From Gordius sp. MW1 (Eukaryota > Nematomorpha > Gordioida > Gordea > Gordiidae), in assembly GCA_964036665.1 (NCBI GenBank), contig OZ038526.1, positions 5,208,001-5,272,000 on the forward strand: a stretch of 64,000 nt of DNA, read 5' to 3'. The position numbers and the translations under genes are program-made. Of this stretch, positions 1-17,700 are shown piece by piece. The notes beneath the pieces are model-generated. The model saw only the letters and a program-made list of their open reading frames with translations. It was not told where the DNA came from and did not search any database. Each line of letters begins with the position of its first letter. Position 1 is the stretch's first letter.

Positions 1-3000
1 TAACTGATTTTTCGTGGTCAACATCTCGCTATTTAAAACCCTGTCGAAGCGCCTCTCATTTGAATGGAGAATGCTTCCAGACAGTTGGATATTGCACGTC
101 TCCACTAACTTGAGACTGCCATTAGCATATTCGTTTACTTCTAATTTTAGTTAGCACGCTATCTCATTTGCGTAAGCGCCTTCATTAGTTTGTAAACATT
201 AACTAAATCATACCTACAACAGAACCATTGGTATATCTTTTATGCAAATAGTTTCACACCTACAACACCTTCCCCTTTTACCTTTTCCTGCACCTCCCAT
301 TTAGGGCCAAGGTAAAGCTGCTGCAGGAACTCCGTATCACACCTCTATCGGTGTCTATTGTTAAAATACTAGATGTCTTATCGTCTACACGTAACTGAAA
401 AGTAAGCCTTCCTAAGATCTATCTTTGAAAAGATTTTAGAACTTTTTAAATTAGCTAACATTATTTCGATTCTAATTAGGGGTTATTAAAAATCTATCAA
501 ACATTTATAACGTCATTGACCTTATCAACCCAAATAAAAGGTATTAGACAGGTAGGGCAAAAACGAGGACTTGCATCTAAGTGAACCCTTATCGACAAAA
601 CGTTATCATTCAAACAATCTAGTTTCTCACGAAAAAATCAACTATATTCCACCTTAATTTTATCAATGTTCTAATGCCACAGTCTCCCGATTTACTGACC
701 ATCACAATCAACCCAACCAGGGGTCGTAGGCTTGTTATCGAAAACCCTTGCCCCTGAAACCGAGGTTGGATCATCCATTGCCTCATTAATAACAACCAAG
801 GATTTATGCAAAGATGCTACCTTGAAACCGGGTGTTGCATGGCCATCAGCATTATTAATTGAACAATTGATTTTCATATTTCTACCACTATAGTTTTTAT
901 CAATGTCCCGCCTATTAACCATAGGACCCGTAATATTATCTAATTTCTCATCGATAACGAATTACTTTAATTCTAAAACTTCCTCGTTTGCACATACTCG
1001 AACTTTAGTATTCCCGACAAGTTTAGTCTTCGAACCGTCTAATTGTTCTACTAAAACATGCCTTTTATTTACTATGCTTTTAAAAGGCCATAATTTTAAC
1101 AAATTTACATTTACTTATAACATAAATTGAGACCCCAGAATCTACCAAAAAATTTATTTGCTTACCTTCAATATTTAAATAAACCACCGGAGTTTGTGAA
1201 AAAATAAACAGATTAATATAAACCATAAATGAGCGTTAATTAAAGTTACGGGGGCCAGGATCTAGTTCCTGCGTGCCCCTAACAGCAAAATTATCATTAT
1301 TATCTTGCATACCGTTAGAACGTTGCTACCCTGTCGCCTATATATTGTCTATAATGAGCTGTGTTACTTTAAAAATTATTCACCCTACTCATTTGCCTGA
1401 GCGATTTTAGTTACCAAAAATATACAATTATTATCTTAGCTAAAACCATGAGAAAACATCTTTTCACTTATGGCCAAAATTAATAAAATTACATGAAGCC
1501 TTCGGCCCAAACATGATAATAAAAATTCGATAAGTGATCGAATAAAAATGAAGAAAATAAATTTATAGCGTTGACACCCACAATTTAATTAAAGTCCCTC
1601 TACAGGAGGTAATCTATACTCAAAAGACCAAGATCATTAATGATAAGACAAACGACTTGTCGAGAAAAATTACATTAAAAAAAATGAAAACGCCTCTTTT
1701 GGCAAAAATATAACCCACAATCAAATGAGTTAAATTATCGCGTCCATTTTTTATTTAAAATGAAAAATCAATAAAGCAAAATATTACGCAAGAATATACT
1801 AATAATATGTACAATATAGCAGGAGAATATATCAATAATATGTAAAATATAGCAGACTAATTGAAAATACAACGTAAGAATCAATAATTTAACCTCAAAA
1901 ATATTCTAATTATCAAGTGACACTACAAAAATTAAAATAATTAAGATTAACGAAGATTTTTCCATCAAAAACAAATTATACCTCTGACGGTTCTTCGGAT
2001 TACTTTTGCTCGTCCTACCAAATTCGTTTGTCCTTCGGGGGTTCTCCTCGTCGTGCTATAATTGTACTAACCCAGTTGAGACAACGTGGTCATTCTTTCC
2101 TTTTCTTTTGTATACACTTTGAACGTCTAACGTCACGAATCTCGTGCTATGACGGTTCTTCGGCTTGTTGCTGGCGTCCGCTCGTGGGTTTCTTTCTCCT
2201 CGTGCTACCAATTAATACGTGTCTATAATGCGAAATAAACATCTCCCCACCCGCAGGACTAAACGTGTCCTGATTAAAAAACTAACAACCTCCTCCTGCA
2301 GGACTAAAAAATAACTAAACAAAATAACTAAATAAAATGACTAAATAAAATAACTGATTTTTCGTGGTCAACATCTCGCTATTTAAAACCCTGTCGAAGC
2401 GCCTCCCATTTGAATGGAGAGTGCTTCCAGACAGTTGGATATATTGCACGTCTCCAATAACTTGAGACTGCCATTAGCATGAGTGGGGGTCAAAGGAGCT
2501 CATCAGGAAAAAAGGAGCACACTTTGTTTATTGAAAATAAATCAGGGCAAAACTATCAAACCTATTTCTAAGAAGAATTTGCACAAAGAAGGGTGTATTA
2601 ATTTTAAAATAACCCTAACCCAAATCAAGAAATCAGTCCCTCATTTTTTTAAAAAAACACATCATCTCATAAAATGTCAATATACATCATGCAATTATAT
2701 CACATGTATATAAACAAAATGATACAATAAAATCTTTTCATACATGATTGACTTTTATTATAAGTATGAAAAACATCAGGATAAATAAAATATGTAATTT
2801 TATAAATATCTATAGTTGGTATTTAAAAAATATAAGTGCTAAATTATACAATAAAATCTTTCCATACATAAATGACTTTTATTATAAGTATAACATCAGG
2901 ATAAGGTATTTGCTAAAACAATATGTTAAATTCTGATATACATGATGAGAAATGTTCCAATACAATCTTTATATATTCATATATTTACTTGTTATGATTT

Positions 3001-3360
3001 CACTAGGACATGTTAATATAAAATATTTTGTGCTAAGACAATAAGTTAAATTCTGATGAATAATATGAGATAAGTTCCAATAAATTCTCTAAAAATTTAT
3101 GTATATATTACTTGTTACAAATTCAAATTCACCATATCAAAAAAACCCTGAGCAAATCTGAGCAATCATGACGAGTTTTGCTCCTATTTCTGTGCTCCTT
3201 TGACCGGTTCCCCATTAGCATATTCGTTTACTTCTAATTTTAGTTAGCACGCTATCTCATTTGCGTAAGCGCCTTCATTAGTTTGTAAACATTAACTAAA
3301 TCATACCTACAACAGAACCATTGGTATATCTTTTATGCAAATAATTTCACACCTACAACA
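1..3360 (-). mobile_element. Decayed LTR retrotransposon, minus strand
   Basis: Positions 1-267 (3' LTR, cut by the window edge) repeat at about 2352-3360 (5' LTR) with roughly 98% identity. On the minus strand the LTR begins TGTTGTAGGTG. A purine tract (forward complement 268-290) abuts the 3' LTR, and a TGGTAGCACGAGGAG primer-binding-like site reads from 2210, so the LTR is about 408 bp once the MITE inserted in it is removed. The internal part carries an aspartic-protease relic near 1190-1125 with FLVDSGVS in place of the usual D-T/S-G-A-S, followed by frameshifted and stop-broken frames to 692. No intact gag-pol, so non-functional. Confidence 0.8.
2481..3213. mobile_element. hAT-type MITE inside the 5' LTR
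   Basis: 733-bp insertion flanked by the exact 8-bp duplication ATTAGCAT (2473-2480 and 3214-3221). The uninterrupted site is seen in the other LTR at about 121-130. Termini GAGTGGGGGTCAAAGGAGC and the complement GGGGAACCGGTCAAAGGAGC form an imperfect TIR. It contains a short CCCTAACCC motif near 2605 and no credible ORF. Same family as 62135-62350. Confidence 0.8.
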
Positions 3361-3403
3361 ACACCATTGTTATTGAATTTAAAAAATCTCCTAACGATTT
3401 AAA

Positions 3404-4133
3404 ATGATAAAGAGAAATATAAATATAGCGCCATCTATAATATGTTTTAAAGTTGCAATTTTACATAAAACGATACCGGACATCATGATAAAAACCCGAA
3501 CCCTTATTTGTATTCATCGGGTTCGGGTTTTAAGAGTATTTTTAAAAATGGGTTCGGGTTCTGGAAAACATCGGGTTTTACCCGGTTCGGGATCGGGACA
3601 AACCCCTGATGCCAACATTAAAGGAAAGTTTATGAAAAAAAGAAGTGTTCAGAAAGAAAATATTAAGGATTTTAAAGATTGCAGATTTAGATGCTCGCAA
3701 AAAAGAAATGATCAGATGGAAATTCCTGAAAGCTTCTGGGGGATGCCTGATTCACATTGTCTGCCGAGTCATAGAAGGCAATTAGTTTTCCGGAATAGAT
3801 ATGCAGGCCAATATTATTTTGAACTAAAAATGTCAGAATAAGAGTTTGCAAATCTTATTTTTTACCAACCCTGGATATAAGCAACAAAAAATCTCGTATT
3901 TTTTTAAACATAAATACCAAAATACTGGAATATGTTTGTCACCGAAGAGAGGAAAAATTTTTAAGAAATTCCTAACTTTCAATGATCGAAATTATGCCTT
4001 CCCAGAGTTGAATCTCATTACAATAGAAGCAATACAGATAAAAAAATACGTTGAAGCCACATTAAATCAAAAAATACTTTACGAGTTGTATACTAGTAAT
4101 TGTGTTGAATATAATAATTAATAAATTGCCTAA
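3404..4133 (+). pseudogene. Transposase-like relic in GGTTCGGG-rich element
   Basis: Two open stretches (3404-3841 and 3846-4121) follow a block of CGGGTTCGGG-type words at about 3500-3605. The spacing FKDCRFRCSQKR then ESFWGMPD and HRRQ resembles the C-x3-C / FW-x-L-G / RQ segment found near the start of many uncharacterised DNA-transposon proteins. The second stretch lies in a different frame, separated by a stop, and no DDE core is visible. I treat it as a broken transposon gene, with low certainty about the superfamily. Confidence 0.35.
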
Positions 4134-4261
4134 CACTAACATGAATTTAGTTTGGTATAATAATGCCTTTCAAAGGGTTAGCATTTATATGTAAGAAAAA
4201 GAATATAACCCTGTACAAATTGACCCTGGTTAGAGTTTTAGAGCTTAATAAAGGATATTAA

Positions 4262-5689
4262 CACTCCGTCGGTCGGGTGGGGTCATAATGTCCCCAAGCC
4301 GTTTAAAAACGCTGTACAAAAAAAATTAGTGAATATTACAATTCTATTTTTTCAGTAGCTAAACAAAATTTACCCTAGAATATCTCTGCAAAATTTGGCT
4401 AGTTTTTATTCAATAGTTTTTAAGATACAGCGTGTTTTAGATGCCCGGGGTCTTCCACAACCCTCCATTATATGAACAAAAAAAAATTTTAAACATTTTT
4501 TTTTTAAATATATTATTAAAACCCATTATCGTAAACCCACTTGTGAAAATTTTTTTTGTATACATTTCTTTTTATTGAAAATATGCAAATTTTAAACTCT
4601 AATTTTCACATGTTAATTTTTCCTCGTGGTAATTCAAAGTGCTTATCTGTGTGATTTTTATTGCATTTTTTGATTTTTAATAAGTCTAATATTAAAAAAT
4701 GCAGTTTTTTTATAGTTCTTTGTCTGAAGATGGTATATGAACATAACAGTTATAACATTTTATCAAGTTCTTGATGATTCTATGATTACATATACTGAGT
4801 AGTCATGAATCTGTGAATGAGTTAACAGGAGATTAAGATAAGAAGAGTTAATTGATATGCCTAACAAAGTTAGTTACTTTTATAGGAAATAACTTAGCTT
4901 TTATTATATGATATATTTCAAAGGAATACTAAGTGGCACAAAAATTGTCCTAATAAAAATGTTAGAACAAAATAGAATTGTGTATTTCATTTACCTGGAG
5001 TAAAGCCATATGGATGGGCAACCAAAACTCCTCTTGATTGTTTTAAATTACTAGTGACAGATGAAATAATTAAGAGTAGAGGGAAATTTAGCAAATTTAT
5101 GACTATATAAATATATGTAGAAAATGTATATGTAATTATTTTTATAGCCTCATAAAATTCTTATATAACATTTTTCATTTAAATATTTTTCATTAATTTT
5201 GATCTTTTATTGAATCTATATGAAAAATTTTATAAAATAACATTTAAATTTATAAAAGTATGAGTTGAGACCAATAGTAACTTTTTTGCCTTAAAAAATT
5301 AAAAGCCAAAAATTGCCTAAGTTTGAACATCTATATTTTTTTTGTTTTTGGGTTATTTTTTACCAAATTTTCCACATTTATAGTTTTAACCTTCTTTTAT
5401 AAGATCTTATTAGTTAAACCATAAAATATAATATAGTTTTTTTTGGGTATGAGGCAAAATAGTCATTAGGGGAAAAATTTTGGGGGTGGTTCTAAATATA
5501 AATATAAAATTTTAACCACTTGATCAAATAGCCAAATTAATATATTAATGAATGTATAAGAGTTAAAATATTATTCTTGCAAATTTTGACAAGTTTCTAT
5601 TATAAAATATGGAAGTTATAGTTATTTAAAGTTTGGGGTAAACCCCAAATACCATCCGTGTTAGCATTTTAGACCCGACCGACGGAGTG
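4262..5689. mobile_element. 1.43-kb TIR element, unclassified
   Basis: Starts CACTCCGTCGGTCGGGT and ends with its exact complement ACCCGACCGACGGAGTG. The flanks are AA on both sides, so the target duplication may be just 2 bp. The interior is AT-rich without ORFs, hence non-autonomous. CACT-type ends with a 2-bp duplication would suit a CACTA/CMC-like element, but the superfamily is not established. Confidence 0.7.
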
Positions 5690-6184
5690 AATCGTGATTG
5701 TATTATAAATTTAATTATATACATTATCATCTCTTAAGTTAATTATTTTGATAAATTTTGGCCGCGTACATAGCCCCAAATTACTTTAACTAGCAAAAAT
5801 TTAAGTTATAAGAGTAACATAGTCATAATAATAAATAACTAGTTTTATAATCTCATATTTATTTTAATATTTAAGGTTATAAGTCATTATGTCTACAAAA
5901 TCGTAAAACCTGCTGTTAAAAATGCAGATAGAGCAAAGTAGCTAAATAAAATCGCAAAAATATTAGAACTTTGCTCTATCTGAAATTAAAAAAATCCATT
6001 TTTTTATTGAAAAAAAAAACATAAAATCCAAATTTTTGGCTAAAATATTACAGATGCTAATAGTCTACACTATTAAACTTAATTTCAAGTCATAAGAATT
6101 AAGTTTAAATTTTATAGCATTTCAAAATTTGAACTCAATTATCTCAGTTTGGAGTTTTGTGCAGATAGAGCACTCCACTTCTCA
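5690..6184. repeat. AT-rich spacer with AGATAGAGC palindrome
   Basis: No gene seen. GCAGATAGAGCAAAGT (from about 5924) is mirrored by ACTTTGCTCTATCTG ending near 5981, forming a hairpin with a loop of about 28 nt. A third partial copy, GCAGATAGAGCA, lies at about 6162. Possibly ends of a small TIR element. Confidence 0.4.
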
Positions 6185-6189
6185 GGTAG

Positions 6190-6490
6190 CGATATGACAA
6201 ATGAGTTTCTCATGACAAAAATGGGTATTCAACCTATGGCGGACAGGATTAACGAAAATCTGATAAGATGGTATGGCCATATACTGAGAAAGGGACACGA
6301 ATGACCTAATTCGAAAGTACGGGTGGAGGTACTGGGGGAGCGAGGAAGAGGACGACTACTTGTCACGTGAAAAGAGCAAGTTGATAAAGTTATGAAAACA
6401 AAAGAGATTAATCAAGACATGGAACTTACCCGGTCAAGATGGAAGAAACTTATTAAAACAAACCCCACGACTGTGGGACCAAATAACTGA
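6190..6490 (+). pseudogene. RTE-type LINE 3' ORF fragment
   Basis: Conceptual reading MADRINENLIRWYGHILRKG, then a stop and frameshift, then ERGRGRL and SRWKKLIKTNPTTVGP. This is the characteristic LRWFGHV...R-GRP...W-x2-L tail of RTE/BovB-like reverse-transcriptase ORFs. At least one in-frame stop follows GHE. 5'-truncated and dead. Confidence 0.7.
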
Positions 6491-8673
6491 TAAAGAGGAA
6501 GAATATCATCTACTTTAGCAAGTTCAGCGCCTTCAATAAACATTTGCTTTCATTTGATCAAATCAAATATAAAAACATAGCAAAAGGTAATATTAATGCT
6601 AAAATTTATATAAATCATGCAGAGGTTTTTTGCCTCGTTGCTAAATTTATATTCATTTGCGAAGTTATTTATTCATTTGCAAAATTATTAAACCTATTAT
6701 CATTTTTATTACCAATAGCTGAATTTCATATTCATGCCAAGTTTTTTATTAAAACGTTTGCAATTTTTTTTATTTGTTTGCTAAAGTTATATACTAATTT
6801 TTATTTTTTTAACAATTACTTTGTTTTTTAACGTTTTTATATTCGTGAAAGTATTATAAAGATTTATATCAATTTTAATTTTGGCTATTTTAAAAGACTT
6901 CTATTGCATTATGGCGAAGAAACGACATATCAAAATAGACGCCTTAAAAGAAAGTTCGGGTATTTCCATACTTAATCCAGATTTAATATAATAAAAATAA
7001 ACCGATTGTATATGATAACAATAGAAGGTAAATTTCCTACTAGTAAATTAACCCATTAAAACCTGAAAATAGAATCCCTCGTTGAAAAAACTTGAAAATC
7101 AAGATTTTATTAATTTTCTACCAAAATACATAAGTTTTTTTTAAAACAATTTTAACTATAGTTATTTAAGCGTCTATATCATAGGCTGGGAGACTCATAT
7201 TCACCCCGCTATGTAATAATTTTAAATTAAACGCTGTTAGCAAATTGTTATCTGCCACTACCTTCTTATAATAATTTAAAATATTAAGATAATGCAATTT
7301 AAATTAAAATTTTAGTTTCCCTAGGGACCAACACCTCCCCCCAACCACATCGGTCGCATTATATTCATAAGTTTGGAAACAGAAATTGTTTATAATCATT
7401 TTCTGATATTAGTATTTAAAACATTTATATATTCAACAGTTATAACTATGTAATAAATTTTTTTATCCCATAGATTAATAATCAATTTATTAAATTATAA
7501 ACATCTATTAAAAACCATGCATCTTCTTGGTATCGGGTTATTGGTAGACCAATGCTCCATGTCATCCTATTTCGTTAGCAGGATTTATAGCCCTAACTTG
7601 TGGAATATTTAAGTCGCGAGTAAATGGTTATTTATTCTAAAGGTAAAGTCTAATAAGAAAATCCTTCTCTCTTTCTCGATAAAGTAGCCAGGCTAACAAA
7701 TTATCAGCCAAATATTTTTGAAGGCATATTTATTCGATAGACGGAGTTGATCAAAAATATCAACATTCTTCCCATTTCTTGGCATATCTAGGTAAGAAAT
7801 CGAACTTGTTGTCAATTAACATTAAGTTATCGACAAAATCTAGGCCATTCCTTTGAAAACAGCAGGTGGGACACCCATTTTTCGATCTTCATATCCTTCT
7901 TACACTTCGAAACTGCAACACTAGCGGTTCAGCTTGTTCAGGCCCAAAACCTTATACCCAAATTTCATGGGCTTATTTTTATATTCCTTTAATTTTCTCT
8001 ACTACATATATGATTAATTCCGGGCCCAAAAATATCATCTGTCCACCTCCACTGTATGATTTATCAATTTAAAGGCATATATAAATATGAAGATTTAGCT
8101 AATGTTATAAAAATTATATAACACCTTTTATATAAATTTCAATAGATTAAGAATATAGCAAATCTAATTGGTAAATGTTTATTATGTAGACAATTTTTAA
8201 CAAATAGTTGGAAGGTTCAGCTTTCCCTTCTTTTCATAAGTACAACTGCTTTAAAGTGATATGGAAGTGATATTATAGGCAAAAAAATATAAATGATCTA
8301 TTAATAAGGGTAATCACATCTTAAACTATCTATATTAAAAACTATATTTGTTAATATCAGAAGGTCTCTAAATGTGCATACTAATTAAAAATGGTACACT
8401 TTGCGTATGATATATACGACGGTAAGCTTTGATGGGTGTAAACATTTCTATTCCATTTATATCAAAAATATTAATATTTTCCCAAATAAATTAGCCTATA
8501 AAAAATAGTTTTTATTAAAAAACTTAAGATCCAAATAGAGTATAAAATACCCCTTTAAAAATAATTTATCCAATATGCCCTAAGATATGAGTAGTTGCTA
8601 AATCATAGTAGACTATTTAAAATTCGAATAAATAATTCAAAATTTATTAATGATATGACAATTAGACTTATTG
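6491..8673. other. AT-rich intergenic DNA
   Basis: No gene supported. The 95-codon open frame at 6544-6831 is Phe/Ile/Leu/Lys-rich, without a domain, and reads like translated AT-rich DNA. No repeats with clear ends were recognised. Confidence 0.5.
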
Positions 8674-8823
8674 GCATGGGCGTAGCCAGGAACTCTAGAA
8701 GTACAATTGTGGGGGGGCAAAACATAATTTTTTCTAAATTTTAAGGAATTTGTATTGAATTTTTTTTTGTCATTTAGGGGGCTGCCCCCTTGCCCCCTTT
8801 CTACCCTCTGGCTATGCTCGTGC
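8674..8823. mobile_element. GGGCGTAGCC-family foldback MITE, eroded
   Basis: CATGGGCGTAGCCAGG at the left and a mutated CTGGCTATGCTCGTG at the right, with the family's G-rich then C-rich interior. Target duplication no longer recognisable. Confidence 0.65.
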
Positions 8824-9362
8824 TTGTAAGAACAATTTGATTGAAAAAATTGGTTAAAAGAAATCTAATGTATTTATATAAATAACATAAAAATAATTTA
8901 AACTCTAAACTAAGCTTTTTTGTACTTTTCGAAAGCTTAAACTATTTCCTTATTTCATATTATAAATTGACCTAAACTATTTAATGCCGTAAAATTAAGA
9001 ATTAAAACCATTTTTTGAAACTAAACTCTTAAACTAGTTAATTTTAAGCAAGCCAGCTTTAGCAGTTAAAATTAGAGAATTTATTATAGTAATCAATAAG
9101 CACTTGCATCCTTATATTCATACATTAACTAACCATTTTATAGAGCAACAGGCAAAATGCTTAAACCCTAAAAACATACACATTTTACACCCATTTTTGT
9201 TAAACTTATACCTATAATAAACTTTATCAGGTATACTATGATTACAGGCGTGCTTTTATATAAATTCTGAATAACGAATAATTATCAAAATGGTAGAAGC
9301 AAACTTTTTTAGCATTGACACTTTTACATATGGTTTGTAACACTTAGAACCTGTATATAATT

Positions 9363-9465
9363 TCACCCTGGGACATTTTGTTGGTTGAATGGGGGACATT
9401 TTTAAATTAGGGGACATTTTTTAACTGTGGGACATTAAATTCGGCGAGATGTTTTCGGCGAGTTG
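9363..9465. repeat. GGGACATT repeat, right part
   Basis: CACCCTGGGACATTTTG through CGGCGAGATGTTTTCGGCGAG matches 43559-43661 closely, but lacks that copy's left terminal repeat. It ends 77 bp before the CNOT11 start codon, so it may contribute to the promoter or 5' UTR. Confidence 0.7.
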
Positions 9466-9541
9466 AGAGGGCACCATAATAAAAATGTATTTTATATAAC
9501 AGCTGTGGCTGATATTCATCTTATTAATTAATTATCCAATA

Positions 9542-14399
<4,858 letters not shown>

Positions 14400-14620
14400 C
14401 GAATAACCCAACCTGTCGATTGCACACCTCTCATTAGGCTCACATAAATCCGGACGTCCTAAATAATACGTAATAACTCACACCGACACACACCCGACCA
14501 TAACACGCACGCTTAAATTATTTTTGATATCACGACGATGGAGCTCGAACACGTTATTACAGTAGTATCCATGCACAACGCACTAATCTCCATCCAATTT
14601 ACACGTATACGATTGTCTTT

Positions 14621-14626
14621 TTTATT
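14621..14626 (-). terminator. EMG1 polyadenylation signal candidate
   Basis: AATAAA on the minus strand (TTTATT on plus), about 105 nt beyond the EMG1 TAA. It is the nearest canonical hexamer. Confidence 0.5.
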
Positions 14627-14730
14627 TTTGTATCGAACCTTGTTGTACGTAAAAAGGATGTGCGAATTCATAAAATACGCGTTTAAAAAATCTGGGCAGA
14701 TAAGGGGGGGGGGGGGATGAGCGTAGTCTT

Positions 14731-17700
14731 TTAAAAGATGTTCCAAGCTTGTTCGAACACATTGCAAATCTTGGTGCAAGTTAAGGCCGCCGACAATGGG
14801 TAATCGCTCAGGCACACTTCCTCCTCCGTGTAATCGACCTTAGCCTGTGAAAAGTTGTAGTTTTTATAATAAATTAAACTAAAGAATGCTCATAAAAAAA
14901 CGTGCTAAATTTCGTTGCAGACATTGTATAAAACACAATGCATGAATAATTTTTAAATGATTAAAAATAGTTAACGGAATGGTTTTCGAAATTGTCCTTT
15001 TTAAAAGGTAAAACTATTTTCCATGGTTGATGGCCAAATACTTCATTAGCTTAAAACTGGTAAAACAATGTTGACAAAAATTAGAGAATACATGTTTTGC
15101 AATGTCGTCATCGAAAAAATGGATTTCACAAGCCACACTTTTGTCCATGCACTTCGTGTGGTAAGCACTGATGTTGTAAAAAAACTTGTGTTTTGTTCAG
15201 TCGACCTCTAGACTTATTCGAACTTTTGAAACCAAACCAGAGGATTTTGGTCTGTTGTTAGCCTTTAGTTGGCGCAAAAATCGACCAAACAAAACCGAAG
15301 TCTTTCCACAACACCAGTGTGCACTCACTTGGCCGTGGGCCATTGCTCCGACGACGAAAACGAAGGAGCTCCCTAATGATTCTTCAAGTTGAACTGGAGC
15401 GCCTTCCTCCGAAATTTGTGCTTTGGCCGCTGGATTTATGATTGTCGAAATGAAGGCTTGCGGTGTGAGCTTTAACGTGGCATGACACGAGGTCCCAAAT
15501 TTGCGGCTGTGTAGGGGAAGATGGTCGGTTACGGGATTTTTAACGATCTAAAGGTAAAAATGGAAAAGCTTTGGGGGAACTAAATAGTTTAGTATTGCAT
15601 AATTCTGAAGTGCTATTAAACAAAGCAAACAGCTGCCGAGAGATTAAAACCAAGTTTTAAGCATATTTTTACGCGTAGGTATTATTATTATATTATATAC
15701 AATCATTGCCAGTTTCGAAATTTGTCGGCATTAAAAACAATTGATTGATTATTTTCGTCCATTCAGTTCTCAACTATAATGGCTATAACATAATATAACT
15801 GGTTTCCCAATTATAATTTGTTTAAAACCATCTGCGAATATATGACATGTAGGCCGACGTTTCACAAGATACAATATTTATAATCTGTCCTTTGTATAAT
15901 AAAATTTAGGGATGAATTTTTGACTTCATCAGTCTCCACCGGTTCAATGTTGATACAATTTTTTTCCACCTTTCGCTCCTCATAATTTAAAAAAGTGCGA
16001 TCAAATAAATTTTAAAGGATAGACAAAAAATGTTTTTTTGTGATCAATTAAATTACTAGTGCAACTAATGCTTTAAAAATGTCAAACGATAAAATTCATC
16101 TCACAATTGTAACAAAGGAAGGCTAACTTTGGCCTATTTAAGTAAGCCAGATGTTTAAAAATTTGATTTATTTGCCTAAATACGTTGTTTGTACAACCCT
16201 GAAAATGAAATTATTTCGGCCCGAGCCCGACATCTCAGTTTTTATTTTGTCTGAGCCCGACCAACTTTTTTATTTTTGGCCTGACCCGATTTTTCAAATA
16301 AATTAAAAATTTTCAAAATTTATTTTAAAATTTTATAAAATTATTAAATTGTTATTAATCATAATTTATAAATAGGATAAGTTTGAAATAACATTTTCAT
16401 TTTCACTGGCTACAATTTATTCAGCTAATAATTTAAAACTAGAAATCAAACTTTATAAAATATATTTTTCTAACATCTATATATATAAAGTAAAGTGTAT
16501 GTATGTAAGGGCTAATCTCTGAAACTACCGGCCCGATTCGCGCGAAAATTTACCCCTAGGTTCCCAGGGCGGCCTGGGGTAAAATAGCTTTTTCAGAATC
16601 TTAAAATTCCTTTTAATTTTCGAGATATTGGGTTTTATGCGTTTTGACGTTCAATAAAATGTCAATCAAACGCACCTCCTCGCGTTCGTCGAAAATTTGA
16701 ATATACAGATAGTTCTGTAGTAAAAGTGTATCACTTATAGTAGTTTGTAAAACGTAATCTTTTCTTAACGGTGACAGCATAAAATTTATGAATTAAATTT
16801 CTTAAACGTCATCTTTTCTTAACGGTGACAAGACTACATAAAATTTATGAATTAAATTTCTTAAACGTCATCTTTTCTTAACGGTGACAACAAAAAATTT
16901 ATGAATTAACCTGAAATAAATAAAATTATAGATTATTTGAGAAAATATATAGGTGAAGAAGATGAATTTTTCTCATTATCATTAAATGAGATATTTTAAA
17001 TGAGAAAGATGAAAGTATATATAATTTAAATGTAATATAAAATAGTCCAACGTTGATTATTCTGAGTAAATGCTATTAATATATAAATGTCATTATTTAT
17101 CTATCATTAATTTTTATTAAATGAGATATTTAAATGAGAATAAATTCTGAAACTACCGGCCCGATTCGCGCGAAACTTTACCCGCAGGTTCTCAGGGCGG
17201 CCAGGTGTAAAATAGCTTTTTCAGATTGCTAAAATTCCTTTTAGTTTTAAAAATATCGGACATTTCTCGGCCTTTTGGTTTTAAAAAAGGGCTAAATTCT
17301 GAAACTTCAGATCCGATTCGAGCGAAAATTTAGCCGTAGATGCCCAGATAGGCCAGGGGTAAAATAGCTTTTTCAGATTCCTAATATACCTTTTTGTTTT
17401 AAAAATATCTGACATTTCCCGTCCAGTTTCATTATAGCAGCATATACAATAATGACGTATAATATTTAAGTACATACCTCAAATGCTTTATTCCATGCTT
17501 TTCTTTAAAAAGCTAGTTCCCAATAAAATCCGTTTTTAAAATATTTCCTTATTTTATTTCTTAAGTAAATTATGAACATATTTGAATACTAGAATAAGAT
17601 TTGCAATTTAGGTCAAAATATTATAATAGACAGGGGAAAAAAGCTTAAATTTGGAAGCTATATTATCTACGGTGTATGAAGATAATTATATTACATGGAG

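Noticed and set aside
6544-6831. 95-codon open frame
   Set aside because: Phe/Ile/Lys-rich translation of AT-rich DNA, no domain or splice context.
17281-17475. 64-codon frame shared with 25817-26002
   Set aside because: Part of the Helitron repeat; no Rep/Hel similarity.
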